Notes: generated by a model from the letters alone, not told the origin. 64,000 nt of DNA from Tenacibaculum dicentrarchi (GCF_900239345.1 NZ_OESZ01000044.1:1-64000), one strand, 5' to 3'. Counted from the first letter of the stretch, positions 17,904-27,108 are shown. Numbers and translations: made by a program.

Positions 17904-19067
17904 ATGAGCAAAATATTAATAATAGAAGATGAAGCGGCAATCCGCAGAGTTTTAACAAAAATTATTTCAGAAGAAAACGATGCTTATCAAGTATCGGAAG
18001 CCCAAGATGGTTTAATTGGTTTTGAAATGATTAAAAATAACGACTACGATTTGGTTTTATGTGATATTAAAATGCCAAAAATGGATGGTGTTGAGGTATT
18101 AGAAAAAGCTAAAAAATTAAAGCCTGAAACGCCAATGGTCATGATTTCTGGTCATGGCGATTTAGACACCGCAGTAAATACAATGCGTTTAGGGGCATTT
18201 GATTATATTTCAAAACCACCAGATTTAAATCGATTATTAAATACTGTTCGTAATGCTTTGGATAAAAAAGAGTTGATTGTAGAAAACAAACGCTTAAAAA
18301 AGAAAGTAAGTAAAGGTTATCAAATGATTGGTGAAAGTGATGCGATTACTCAGATTAAAGAAATCATTGAAAAAGTAGCAGCTACGGATGCACGTGTTTT
18401 AATTACCGGACCTAATGGAACAGGAAAAGAGCTGGTTGCACATTGGTTACACGAAAAATCAGACAGAGTAAAAGCGTCAATGATTGAAGTAAATTGTGCA
18501 GCTATTCCATCAGAATTAATAGAAAGTGAATTATTTGGTCATGTAAAAGGTTCTTTTACTGGAGCAAATAAAGATAGAGCAGGAAAGTTTGAAGCCGCAA
18601 ACGGTGGAACTATTTTTTTAGATGAAATTGGCGATATGAGTTTATCGGCACAAGCTAAAGTATTAAGAGCTTTGCAAGAAAATAAAATACAACGCGTTGG
18701 TTCTGACAAAGACATTAAAGTAAATGTGCGAATTGTAGCGGCAACCAATAAAGATTTAAAGAAAGAGATTTCAGAAGGTCGTTTTCGTGAGGATTTATAC
18801 CATCGTTTAGCGGTTATTTTAATTAAAGTTCCTTCGTTAAATGATAGAAGAACAGATATTCCTTTATTAATAGATTTTTTTACTTCAAAAATTTCTGAAG
18901 AACAAGGAACTCCTAAAAAAGCATTTTCAAAACAAGCAGTTAAATTATTACAAGAATATGACTGGACAGGAAATATTAGAGAGCTTAGAAATGTAGTAGA
19001 GCGTTTAATTATTTTAGGTGAACAAGAAATATCTGAAAAAGATGTAAAATTATTTGCTAGTAAATAA
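17904..19067 (+). CDS. Sigma-54 activator-type response regulator lacking a DNA-binding domain
   Basis: The product (387 residues from MSKILIIEDE; in-frame GTG and ATG lie 18 and 9 bp upstream) has a receiver domain with acidic pocket E8-D9 and phospho-acceptor Asp54 (VLCDIKMP), then an NtrC-type AAA+ domain: Walker A GPNGTGKE, the sigma-54 loop in its GSFTGA form, and FLDEIGDM. It ends after the AAA+ lid (NIRELRNVVERL) with no Fis-type helix-turn-helix, so it may activate from solution or through a partner. No sensor kinase is adjacent. Usual NtrC length is about 450-480 residues. Confidence 0.85.
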   Translation: MSKILIIEDEAAIRRVLTKIISEENDAYQVSEAQDGLIGFEMIKNNDYDLVLCDIKMPKMDGVEVLEKAKKLKPETPMVMISGHGDLDTAVNTMRLGAFDYISKPPDLNRLLNTVRNALDKKELIVENKRLKKKVSKGYQMIGESDAITQIKEIIEKVAATDARVLITGPNGTGKELVAHWLHEKSDRVKASMIEVNCAAIPSELIESELFGHVKGSFTGANKDRAGKFEAANGGTIFLDEIGDMSLSAQAKVLRALQENKIQRVGSDKDIKVNVRIVAATNKDLKKEISEGRFREDLYHRLAVILIKVPSLNDRRTDIPLLIDFFTSKISEEQGTPKKAFSKQAVKLLQEYDWTGNIRELRNVVERLIILGEQEISEKDVKLFASK

Positions 19068-19162
19068 GATAAAGTAATTAAGATTCAATAAAGTATAAGA
19101 AAAACTTATGATAACATAAAGAATTAGCATTAAGTTTTTTACTTTATAGTTGTTTTGCTTGG

Positions 19163-19170
19163 TATATTTG
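19163..19170 (+). promoter_or_regulatory. -7 box of the peroxiredoxin operon
   Basis: TATATTTG fits TAnnTTTG, 41 bp before the start codon. Confidence 0.5.
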
Positions 19171-19211
19171 TACTTGTGAAAACGAATAATAATCAATAAA
19201 AAAATAAAAAA

Positions 19212-19853
19212 ATGTCAACAATTGTAGGTAAAAAGTTTCCAGGTTTAAGTGTAGATGCAATGAACGAAATGGGTGATACATTTAAAGTAAATGTATTAGA
19301 AGAGGCTGTAAAGAACAAGAAAAAAGTATTGTTATTTTGGTATCCAAAAGATTTTACATTCGTTTGTCCTACCGAATTACACGCTTTTCAAGCTGCTTTA
19401 GGTGAGTTCGAAAACAGAAACACTGTTGTAATTGGTGCTTCTTGTGATACTCCTGAGGTTCATTTTGCATGGTTAAATCAATCTAAAGATAATGGAGGTA
19501 TTGAAGGTGTAACGTATCCTTTATTAGCAGATAGCAACCGTAACTTATCATCAATCTTAGGTATTTTAGATATCACTGATGAGGTTTTTGACGAAGCAAC
19601 TCAAACGGTACAAGTAGTTGGTGATAACGTAACTTACAGAGCTACTTATTTAATCGATGAAGAAGGAACGGTATTTCATGAAGGAATTAACCACATGCCA
19701 GTTGGGCGTAATGTAAACGAATTTTTACGTTTAATTGATGCGTATGCACACGTTCAAACAAACGGAGAAGTTTGTCCTGCAAACTGGGAAGAAGGTAAAG
19801 ATGCTATGAAACCAAATGCAAAAGGAACTGCTGCATATTTAGCATCTCACTAA
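19212..19853 (+). CDS. Typical 2-Cys peroxiredoxin
   Basis: Reduces H2O2 and organic peroxides with thioredoxin-type electrons. The 213-residue protein has the peroxidatic Cys52 in FTFVCPTEL and the resolving Cys188 in GEVCPANW, which together define the typical 2-Cys (AhpC/Prx1) class. The C-terminal extension is short. A thioredoxin-like gene and a DUF6952 gene follow, so the electron donor is probably encoded next door. A strong hairpin separates it from the thioredoxin gene. Confidence 0.92.
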   Translation: MSTIVGKKFPGLSVDAMNEMGDTFKVNVLEEAVKNKKKVLLFWYPKDFTFVCPTELHAFQAALGEFENRNTVVIGASCDTPEVHFAWLNQSKDNGGIEGVTYPLLADSNRNLSSILGILDITDEVFDEATQTVQVVGDNVTYRATYLIDEEGTVFHEGINHMPVGRNVNEFLRLIDAYAHVQTNGEVCPANWEEGKDAMKPNAKGTAAYLASH

Positions 19854-19864
19854 TACAATATAAT

Positions 19865-19917
19865 GAAAGGGCTTAGTTCGTGTACTGATTGGGGGATTAT
19901 ATGCACGAACTCCTTTC
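19865..19917 (+). promoter_or_regulatory. Intercistronic hairpin between peroxiredoxin and thioredoxin genes
   Basis: GAAAGG...AGTTCGTG (19865-19882) pairs with CACGAACT-CCTTTC (19904-19917), giving a two-part stem with a loop of about 21 nt. There is no clean T-run after it, so it looks more like a processing or stability hairpin, or a partial terminator that would raise peroxiredoxin over thioredoxin expression. Confidence 0.6.
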
Positions 19918-19935
19918 TCTTAAAATTTAAAAATT

Positions 19936-20262
19936 ATGATACAAGAATTAAGTCAAGATAATTTAGCAGATTTAGTAGCAAGTAACAAAACAGTAGCTGT
20001 ACAATTTTCAGCAACTTGGTGTGGTAACTGTCGTATTATGAAACCAAAGTTCAAGAAATTAGCTTCTGAAAATGAACAAATGGTTTTTGTTGTTGTTGAT
20101 GCAGAAAAATTTCCTGAAAGTAGACAATTAGCAGACGTTAGTAACTTACCAACATTTGCAACTTTTGTAGATGGTAAATTTGTAAACCAAGTACAAACCA
20201 ATAAATTTGATTCTTTAAAAGAGTTAATTAATGAGGTTAAAGAAGTTAAAGAGATTGTATAG
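19936..20262 (+). CDS. Thioredoxin-family protein
   Basis: The 108-residue single-domain protein has a redox-active CGNC at Cys29-Cys32 (ATWCGNCRIMKP) in place of the classical CGPC, and the cis-Pro in NLPTFATF. Length and fold pattern are those of thioredoxin without a signal peptide, so it acts in the cytoplasm. It follows the 2-Cys peroxiredoxin gene and is probably its reductant. The GN dipeptide would tune the redox potential; direction unknown. Confidence 0.88.
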   Translation: MIQELSQDNLADLVASNKTVAVQFSATWCGNCRIMKPKFKKLASENEQMVFVVVDAEKFPESRQLADVSNLPTFATFVDGKFVNQVQTNKFDSLKELINEVKEVKEIV

Positions 20263-20282
20263 TTTTAAATTAAAATAGCGTT

Positions 20283-20540
20283 ATGAAATTACCAGTAATA
20301 AAACATTTGACTTCTTTTATTGAGCAAAACGATCAAGATTACGTACTAGAAACTATTGAAACATTAGAGGCTTTAACAGAGGTTTCATCTTTAAAAGATG
20401 AAGAATTAGACGTTATCGGTGAGTTAATTTCCAATATGTACGGAGCTATCGAGGTTGATAAAATGATAAAAGACGGTACTCCTAAAAAAGAAGCGTTGAA
20501 TACTTTTATGAAGCGTGTTTTAGGATCTATTGATAAATAA
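20283..20540 (+). CDS. DUF6952 family protein
   Basis: A small acidic, helical protein of 85 residues that I recognise as the uncharacterised DUF6952 family of Flavobacteriia. No catalytic or metal motif is visible and there are no cysteines. It begins 20 bp after the thioredoxin stop codon, and I recall the same peroxiredoxin-thioredoxin neighbourhood in other flavobacteria, which suggests a helper role in peroxide stress. That role is inferred. Confidence 0.75.
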   Translation: MKLPVIKHLTSFIEQNDQDYVLETIETLEALTEVSSLKDEELDVIGELISNMYGAIEVDKMIKDGTPKKEALNTFMKRVLGSIDK

Positions 20541-20561
20541 TACTATTGTTTAAAAGATAAT

Positions 20562-20596
20562 AAATCCCGAGCTGTATGGCTTGGGATTTTTTTGTA
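20562..20596 (+). terminator. Terminator of the peroxiredoxin operon
   Basis: AAATCCCGAGC (20562-20572) pairs with GCTTGGGATTT (20579-20589), one G-T pair included, with a 6-nt loop and a T-run after it. It can also serve the convergent McrC-like gene. Confidence 0.85.
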
Positions 20597-20604
20597 TTGA
20601 TATT

Positions 20605-22209
20605 TTAAGCTGTTATTTGTTCAATAAAATTCTTCAAATTATCTAAATGAACTTTTGATGGAATAATACTAATCATCGGTTTAAAAACAGTATTTCCATA
20701 AAGAGTTTGCTCTTTTTCGCCAGGATAAAGTAAAATTAACTCATCAACTTTAGATGTAACATTGTCAGTAATACCAATATCTAAGATGTATTTTTTTATA
20801 CATTCATTCAAATGGCGACTTTTTACGGTACTTTCTGATGAATATTTTGCATCTAAAATATAATAATTAATTAAACCATTAGTTTCTTTTTTGATGATGT
20901 AATCAGGTTTGTAATGTCCTTCGGATATTTTCTGAAGCCCTGTTTTACTCGTTTTATTATTTACAATAAAATCATAATACAGCGAAATTGAAAAGGAGTT
21001 AAATTCAAAATAAAATTCTTGATTTCCCTCAGAAAATCCTTTTATTTTTTTTGGCTTCTTTATAGGATTGAGCTCTATTAATGTATTTAATAATAAATAT
21101 AAATTATAGATTTCATATAATTTACTAACTTTTTTGATATTTATTAAATTTGATACACCATCAAGATTTATATGAATGTTTCTGATATTTATGATTTGTT
21201 TATAAGCTTCATGATAGTGTTTTTTGTTAGAAAATACGGGTGTTAATTTAGGTAATGAATTTTTTGATTTAGAATCACTAAAAATAATTTGATATTTTAT
21301 TTTTAATAATTTTATTCTTTTTTCTATTATTTTTAAATCTTTTTTAAGAAGTAAAAAAGGTATTATTCGTAATTCGTCAATACTATAAAATTCTTTATCT
21401 GAATATTGATTATTAGGAATGTCAACTGTTATTTTTCTTTTTATTTTTGAAATTTCCAGCAATACATAATCAAAAGCTCCAAGAATTATTTGATTTTCGT
21501 AAACGTTGTAACAAGATTTTTTGTGGTCTGTTAATATTTTTTCGGTAATGGCATAATTATTCTCAATTTTAATGGAGTTTTGCGCATCTTTATAATTGTA
21601 ATCAAAATGTAACTCATCTAAATTATTCAGCAACCAATCTATTGAAGTATCCGACACATTAGCGTCTTCATAATTTACTATTTTTTGAATACTTCTTAAT
21701 GCACTATGAGGCATCGATTTAAAAGTGTAATACTTTTGATTAAAAAACAAATGAAATTCATTGAAAATATTTACAAATTTTGAGCTAAAATCAAATTTCT
21801 CTTCATTCTCTTTAACTAATTTAGATTTTAGTGTGCTTTTTGATAAAAAATTATCAAATATAGCAGGATTATTATTCCAAATATATAATAAAATCTGTTC
21901 AAATTCAGGAACTTTTAATTTTTCAATACGTGCTTCAAAGTTATATTGATTATCATTAATTTTAAGAGTCAAATACCCAAAACAATCTTCAAAAATTCTC
22001 CATTTTTTCTTCGAATAAACTCCTTTTTCTGTATAAGTTAAGAATGAATTATTTTTGTCAAGAATTTCATCTTCAATAAGGATAATATTCCTATCAATTT
22101 TACCTTTATACTCCAATTCATATTCATATAATTCATATACGATGTAAATTCCATTGTGTGGTAAAACTTCTTCTTTATTATTTTGATTAATTCGATATAA
22201 TTTAAACAT
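20605..22209 (-). CDS. McrC-like DUF2357 nuclease subunit
   Basis: The 534-residue protein is the predicted nuclease partner of the adjacent AAA+ protein. The C-terminal part carries a PD-(D/E)xK site: PDYII (435-439) and, after a short strand, DAKY (453-456), preceded by the helix KLYEIYNLYLLL typical of McrC/DUF2357 proteins. The N-terminal ~250 residues probably contact the ATPase. Its ATG overlaps the end of the AAA+ gene by 8 bp, implying translational coupling. The system should cut DNA (or possibly RNA) when triggered. Canonical E. coli McrC is shorter (~348 residues); the extra N-terminal region is DUF2357-type. Confidence 0.8.
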   Translation of the reverse strand: MFKLYRINQNNKEEVLPHNGIYIVYELYEYELEYKGKIDRNIILIEDEILDKNNSFLTYTEKGVYSKKKWRIFEDCFGYLTLKINDNQYNFEARIEKLKVPEFEQILLYIWNNNPAIFDNFLSKSTLKSKLVKENEEKFDFSSKFVNIFNEFHLFFNQKYYTFKSMPHSALRSIQKIVNYEDANVSDTSIDWLLNNLDELHFDYNYKDAQNSIKIENNYAITEKILTDHKKSCYNVYENQIILGAFDYVLLEISKIKRKITVDIPNNQYSDKEFYSIDELRIIPFLLLKKDLKIIEKRIKLLKIKYQIIFSDSKSKNSLPKLTPVFSNKKHYHEAYKQIINIRNIHINLDGVSNLINIKKVSKLYEIYNLYLLLNTLIELNPIKKPKKIKGFSEGNQEFYFEFNSFSISLYYDFIVNNKTSKTGLQKISEGHYKPDYIIKKETNGLINYYILDAKYSSESTVKSRHLNECIKKYILDIGITDNVTSKVDELILLYPGEKEQTLYGNTVFKPMISIIPSKVHLDNLKNFIEQITA

Positions 22210-24706
22210 TAGAAAGCGTTAAAAAATAATTGTAATTATCTTCATACATTCCATTTTCAGCTCCTATAGCGATGATGTTGTCAAGTATTTTTATTGATAA
22301 ATCATATTTCTTATCTTCTAAAAAAGTCTTTAATACTCTTAGTTTTTGTTTATTATCATCACCTTGTAAGTTAATTAAAGGCAATAATCTTTGTGCAATA
22401 CAATAATCGAATGGTTTGTTTACATCAGACATATATTCTGAAGCAATAATAATATATTTCTTAATTCCTATTTCTACTCTTGGGCTAATAAATATTTTTA
22501 GTTTCCTAAACTCATTTTTAATTTCGTTAAATACTTCAATGTTTTTTATGTTTTTTTCTGATAATTCTTTTTTTTCTGCAATTTCAAAATAATCTTGACA
22601 TCTTTGAAATGTAATATTAATATTGTCAATCGCTTCTTTTTTCACGGTATCAAAACCTATGTCATTTGCTTTATTTAGTTGAATAATATTAATTCTATCT
22701 AAAACTCTAGGCGATAATTCTTCCGTAGTATGATCGTAATTAATAGTTCCAATAAATCTCAAATTATTAGGGAATTTAACTTCTTCGTCATGTCCTAACT
22801 TTATTTCAAGCATTCCAGAAGAATCTGTAAGATTATAAAATGAAGACCAATAATGTTCTAAGGGGCTTAAATTAGCTTCATCCAATACAACATACGACAT
22901 TGGCGTATTTAAAGATTTATTCTTCGTTTCTTCATAATCCATTTGTTTCAATAAAGAAAATATACCTGTAGAGGAAGAATGAAATTTTTTAGATAAAGGA
23001 TTCACGTAACCAATCAAATCTTTTTGAGAAGACCAACCTTTATTAACAGAAACTTCTCTTATTTTTTCTTTTGGCGATAAAATACTTGTTAATAATCTAG
23101 CTAAAGTCGTTTTACCAGTACCAGGAACTCCAGCAAAAACGGTTAATGTATTTTGATAAATAGAGATAAGTAAATTATCTATAAAATGCTTTTCAAATTC
23201 TCTATTGTTATTTTTTAAAATAGCAACTACTTCATTTCGAAAATTAAAATATTCATCTTCGGTGTATTTATTTTCAATTTGAAAGTTTTCGTGCTTTTCT
23301 TGCTTATCTTTTTCTTTAGAAAGATCTCTACCACTTATAAAATCAAAATGAACTTTAGATTCAATTAAATTTTCTAATGTTTGTTGTGCTTCTCCTTGTT
23401 CATTTTTAAAGTTCTTTCGAAGATTTTCAATTTGTTTTTTGAGCTCTCTAATATTATCTTCTAAATATTTTTTTATAGTTTCATTATTTTTATTCTCTTG
23501 TATTAAAGATTCTTTCTTTTGTTTTACTTCTATCTCTAATTTTTGCTTTTCTTCTTCTAGTTCTTTTATATCAGAATCTAACTTAGATTTTTTATTTTTT
23601 AATTCTGTTTTTTTTGTTTCCTCTAGGTTTTTGATTTCATCTTTAAGAAGTAAAATTTCTGCTTTTAGATTTTCCTTTTCTTCTTTAATTTCTTCACTTT
23701 CTATTTTTATTCTTTCGAGTTCATTTTTAGATTTCAATGATTCTTCCTCAATTTTTTCCTTTTCTTTTTTAATTTCAGGAATATTATTCATTAAATCAAT
23801 ATCATATAATAATGATTTTCCTCCTTTATTTAGAAGTTCTTTTAATCTTTTATTATTTTTAATTTTTGAACTTATAGGGCTTTTTCCTATTGCTTTTCTT
23901 AAAACTTTTAATGCATTATTTAAATTTTCATCATTAAAATAATCTTTATTATTATTTACATCATTTTTAAAATTATCGAAAAGTTCAGTATCATTTAAAA
24001 ATTCAAGTTCTGCTATAAAAGTTAAGGATAATTCATTTGTTTTTGGTATATATATTTTTCTTAGAAGGTCATTTGCTTCAAATTCAATATAAGAATTATC
24101 ATTAAATTCATATTTTCCAAATTTTAAAAAATCATCTTTTTCAATATGAAAAGAATCTCCATTAACTCCATTAATTTGCTGAACATGAAATGGGCCAACA
24201 ATTTTATTATTTTCAATTATAAAAAAGCAATTTTTATTTTCAAGATATACATTTTTAATTATTTCAAAAAAAGCAGAAGATGTTGGTGTAAATAAATTCT
24301 CTTTTTCTTTTATTGTTCCTTCAAAAATTTCTATTATTTGATTTACATTTAAAGGATTTACATTTGCATTATATGTTCTAATACGTGGTGAACTTGGATT
24401 ATCAGTACCTAGGTTTTCGATTATTGTACCATAATCTATTTTTACTAGTTCATTTGTATGAAATCTACTTAATGGTAAATCTTGTACATTTCGTGGATTG
24501 TTATACCCTGGTCTTGTAGCGTAGATATTATTTTCAAAATCATAAGGATCTAAATCTACAAGGTTTTTGTTTTCTAAAACAATTAAAGGTTTAATATTAT
24601 ATTCATTTCTATTATCTCTAATAGCAATAATAAATGTCTGTTCTGAAAATCTTTGTTCTCTATAATCAAAAACATCTAAAGATTCTGTAATACTACCTGT
24701 TTCCAT
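22202..24706 (-). CDS. McrB-like AAA+ ATPase with long coiled coil
   Basis: The 834-residue motor subunit has three parts: an N-terminal ~300-residue domain I do not recognise, which should hold the target-recognition function; a Lys/Glu-rich coiled coil at about 312-448; and a C-terminal AAA+ domain with Walker A GVPGTGKTT (526-534), Walker B VVLDEAN (606-612), sensor GTINYDHTT (653-661) and arginine finger SPRVLDR (665-671). The sensor differs from the MNTADRS GTPase signature of E. coli McrB, so ATP rather than GTP is likely. The long coiled coil recalls CoCoNuT-type McrBC relatives. It is the first gene of a two-gene defence operon. Confidence 0.8.
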   Translation of the reverse strand: METGSITESLDVFDYREQRFSEQTFIIAIRDNRNEYNIKPLIVLENKNLVDLDPYDFENNIYATRPGYNNPRNVQDLPLSRFHTNELVKIDYGTIIENLGTDNPSSPRIRTYNANVNPLNVNQIIEIFEGTIKEKENLFTPTSSAFFEIIKNVYLENKNCFFIIENNKIVGPFHVQQINGVNGDSFHIEKDDFLKFGKYEFNDNSYIEFEANDLLRKIYIPKTNELSLTFIAELEFLNDTELFDNFKNDVNNNKDYFNDENLNNALKVLRKAIGKSPISSKIKNNKRLKELLNKGGKSLLYDIDLMNNIPEIKKEKEKIEEESLKSKNELERIKIESEEIKEEKENLKAEILLLKDEIKNLEETKKTELKNKKSKLDSDIKELEEEKQKLEIEVKQKKESLIQENKNNETIKKYLEDNIRELKKQIENLRKNFKNEQGEAQQTLENLIESKVHFDFISGRDLSKEKDKQEKHENFQIENKYTEDEYFNFRNEVVAILKNNNREFEKHFIDNLLISIYQNTLTVFAGVPGTGKTTLARLLTSILSPKEKIREVSVNKGWSSQKDLIGYVNPLSKKFHSSSTGIFSLLKQMDYEETKNKSLNTPMSYVVLDEANLSPLEHYWSSFYNLTDSSGMLEIKLGHDEEVKFPNNLRFIGTINYDHTTEELSPRVLDRINIIQLNKANDIGFDTVKKEAIDNINITFQRCQDYFEIAEKKELSEKNIKNIEVFNEIKNEFRKLKIFISPRVEIGIKKYIIIASEYMSDVNKPFDYCIAQRLLPLINLQGDDNKQKLRVLKTFLEDKKYDLSIKILDNIIAIGAENGMYEDNYNYFLTLSNV

Positions 24707-24788
24707 ATTTTTTTAATTTAATAACTGTTCTTTTAAGCTCAGCCAAGTTATCAAAATACAAATCAAAAACAAATAAAATTAGATAAAC

Positions 24789-24959
24789 CTATTCCTTAAT
24801 TCCCTTCGATTCCTTCTGCTCATTCATTTTTCTAACTAATGCTTTTAAACGCTCTTTATTTTGAAGTTTTTCAAGTTTAACTTTGTTTTCTTTTTGTTTC
24901 ATTAAGCGAGTGTGTTTTGCTTTATTTACGGTGTTTTTGGCTTTTCCTTTTTTAGGCAT
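24789..24959 (-). CDS. Small basic hypothetical protein
   Basis: A 56-residue Lys/Arg-rich, helical protein (starts MPKKGKAKNTVNKAKH, ends KESKGIKE) with no membrane segment. Its ATG overlaps the last codons of the upstream symporter gene by 8 bp, which supports translation by coupling. The high charge suggests RNA or ribosome binding, but that is inference. The product is not recognised as a named family. Confidence 0.6.
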   Translation of the reverse strand: MPKKGKAKNTVNKAKHTRLMKQKENKVKLEKLQNKERLKALVRKMNEQKESKGIKE

Positions 24960-26403
24960 TTTGATTCTTTTTTGATGTTTTTATCATTAATAAACCTAAG
25001 AAAGTAAGCAATCCGTTTAAAACTAATACGAAAAATCCAAAATCGAAATTGAATAATGTCTTACTAAAATAGCTTATTAAAAATGTGAAAATAGGAGATA
25101 CAATACAAATTATAGGGACTAATTTATCTTTTATATTCAGTTTTGTAAATAATCCGAAGGCATATAAACCTAATAAAGGTCCGTAAGTATAACCCGCAAA
25201 TTGAAATATTTTAGAAATTACACTAGCATCTTTAATAAAATATTTAAAAACTAAAATAGTTGCGATTAATATAAATGAAAATAAAATGTGTATTTTTTTA
25301 CGGATTTTCTCTTTTTCCTGTTCATCTGTTTTTTTATCGATTTCTAAAATATCAATACTAAAAGATGTTGTTAATGATGTTAATGCACTATCGGCACTTG
25401 AATAGGCGGCGGCAATTAATCCTAATAAAAAGAATAAAGAAGTTACCAAACCTAAATCGCCACTCATGGCAATCATCGGAAATAATTGGTCTTTATGTGC
25501 GTCTAATCCGTTAATATTGGCATAATCTGTAAGTAAAACGCCCAAAGCTAAAAAGAAAAAATTAACGATTACTAAAACAATTGTAAACCAAAACATATTT
25601 TTTTGAGCATCTTTTAAATTACGACACGTTAAGTTTTTTTGCATCATATCTTGGTCTAATCCTGTCATAACAATTGCTATAAATGCTCCAGATAAAAACC
25701 GATTCCAAAAATAATTCCCTGCTTTTATATCATCAAAAAAGAACATTTTAGCCGATTTACTTTCAGAAATATAGGTAAATAAACTGTCAATTTGTAAGCT
25801 GTCTTTTATCATAATAATACAAACACCAACGGCAATTAACATGAATAAAGTTTGTAGCGTATCTGTCCAAACAATAGTTTTTATACCGCCTTTAAAAGTG
25901 TATAACCAAATTAATAAAATGGTAATCGTTACAGTTACCCAAAATGGAATTCCGTAAGCATCAAATAAAATTAATTGTAAAACATTGGCTACTAAAAATA
26001 AGCGAAAAGCCGCTCCAATAGTTCTTGATAATAAGAAAAAAGAAGCACCAGTTTTATAGGAATAACTTCCAAAACGGTCTTCTAAATAAGTATATATTGA
26101 TGTTAAATTTAAGCGATAATAAAGCGGAAGTAATACCAAACCAATAACGGCGTAACCTACCACGTAGCCAAAAACCATTTGCATATAACTCATTTGTTGC
26201 CCTTCAACCCAGCCAGGAACTGAAATAAAAGTAACGCCAGAAAGTGATGCGCCAATCATACCAAAGGCGACTAAATACCAAGGTGAAGAATTATCTGCTT
26301 TAAAAAAAGTGTTGTTATTTGCCGATTTACCTGTAAGGAAAGAAATCAGAATTAAAACTCCAAAATAACCAAGAATCAGGAGTACAATATGTAGTGGTTG
26401 CAT
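24952..26403 (-). CDS. Sodium:solute symporter (SSS family)
   Basis: The 483-residue membrane protein has about 13 hydrophobic segments and SSS-family features: GASLSGVTFISVPGWV in the first helices, TFKGGIKTIVWTDTLQ, and AAYSSADSALTSLTTSFSIDIL, the last matching the Na+ site helix with Ser residues. It would import a small organic solute with Na+; the substrate is not evident. The downstream small basic gene overlaps its end by 8 bp. A 20-bp hairpin lies just upstream of its start. Confidence 0.88.
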   Translation of the reverse strand: MQPLHIVLLILGYFGVLILISFLTGKSANNNTFFKADNSSPWYLVAFGMIGASLSGVTFISVPGWVEGQQMSYMQMVFGYVVGYAVIGLVLLPLYYRLNLTSIYTYLEDRFGSYSYKTGASFFLLSRTIGAAFRLFLVANVLQLILFDAYGIPFWVTVTITILLIWLYTFKGGIKTIVWTDTLQTLFMLIAVGVCIIMIKDSLQIDSLFTYISESKSAKMFFFDDIKAGNYFWNRFLSGAFIAIVMTGLDQDMMQKNLTCRNLKDAQKNMFWFTIVLVIVNFFFLALGVLLTDYANINGLDAHKDQLFPMIAMSGDLGLVTSLFFLLGLIAAAYSSADSALTSLTTSFSIDILEIDKKTDEQEKEKIRKKIHILFSFILIATILVFKYFIKDASVISKIFQFAGYTYGPLLGLYAFGLFTKLNIKDKLVPIICIVSPIFTFLISYFSKTLFNFDFGFFVLVLNGLLTFLGLLMIKTSKKNQNA

Positions 26404-26412
26404 ATAATTTAA

Positions 26413-26470
26413 TTACGAGTTATGAATTACGAAAGTACTAATTTAGTTTATCGTAATTCATAACTTGTAA
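26413..26470. repeat. Long inverted repeat upstream of the symporter gene
   Basis: TTACGAGTTATGAATTACGA (26413-26432) and its near-perfect complement (26451-26470) form a 20-bp stem with one mismatch and an 18-nt loop. It lies between two genes on the same strand, nitroreductase upstream and symporter downstream. No T-run follows, so a typical terminator is unlikely; it may be a REP/MITE-like intergenic element. Confidence 0.85.
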
Positions 26471-26478
26471 GTATTAAA

Positions 26479-27108
26479 TTACATTTCAATAATTATATCT
26501 TCTATATTTTTACGAACCTTTTTTAGGTCTTTCATATAGTCATCTTCGGCTCTAAAACCAACAGGTAATACTAATACCGATGTTAAATTATGTTTGTCTA
26601 AACCTAAAATTTCATCATATTTTTGAGGAATAAAACCTTCCATTGGGCAAGAATCTATTTTTTCATTTGCAGCAACAGTCATTAAATTTCCTAAAGCAAT
26701 ATAAGCTTGATTTTTATTCCAAACAGCTAATTCTTCTTGAGTTTTGTTACTAATAGAATCTGTAAGCATTTTTTTAAACGGCGCTAAAATTTCATCAGGA
26801 GTATTTCTTGTTTCTTTTACTAATGAAAAATAAGTATCAATATTTTTGATATCATATTCTTTAGGAATACATAAAACTAATACATGAGATGCTTGTGCAA
26901 CTTGTGGCTGATTCCAAGAATGTGCAACTAATTGTTGCTGAATTTCTTTATTTTGAAGCACTACCATTTTAACAGGTTGTAATCCGTAAGAAGAAGCGGT
27001 TAAATTAAAGGCTTCTTTTAAAGTGGTTATTTGTGTTTCAGAAAGTGATTTATTTTCATCGAATTTTTTAACAGCATAACGCCATTTTAAATTTTCTATA
27101 GTATTCAT
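26479..27108 (-). CDS. NAD(P)H-dependent oxidoreductase, nitroreductase (NfsB-like)
   Basis: The 209-residue FMN enzyme shows the nitroreductase N-terminus (NLKWRYAVKKFDENK), the FMN-binding SSYGLQPVKMVVLQN segment and MEGFIPQKYDEILGLD near the C-terminus. Family members reduce nitroaromatics, quinones or act as dihydropteridine reductases; the physiological substrate is unknown. It is monocistronic, with a TATTTTTG -7 box 22 bp upstream. Confidence 0.87.
   Translation of the reverse strand: MNTIENLKWRYAVKKFDENKSLSETQITTLKEAFNLTASSYGLQPVKMVVLQNKEIQQQLVAHSWNQPQVAQASHVLVLCIPKEYDIKNIDTYFSLVKETRNTPDEILAPFKKMLTDSISNKTQEELAVWNKNQAYIALGNLMTVAANEKIDSCPMEGFIPQKYDEILGLDKHNLTSVLVLPVGFRAEDDYMKDLKKVRKNIEDIIIEM

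Noticed and set aside
23439..23942. Plus-strand frame opposite the McrB-like gene
   Set aside because: It is a low-complexity Ser/Phe antisense shadow of the Lys/Glu-rich coiled coil.
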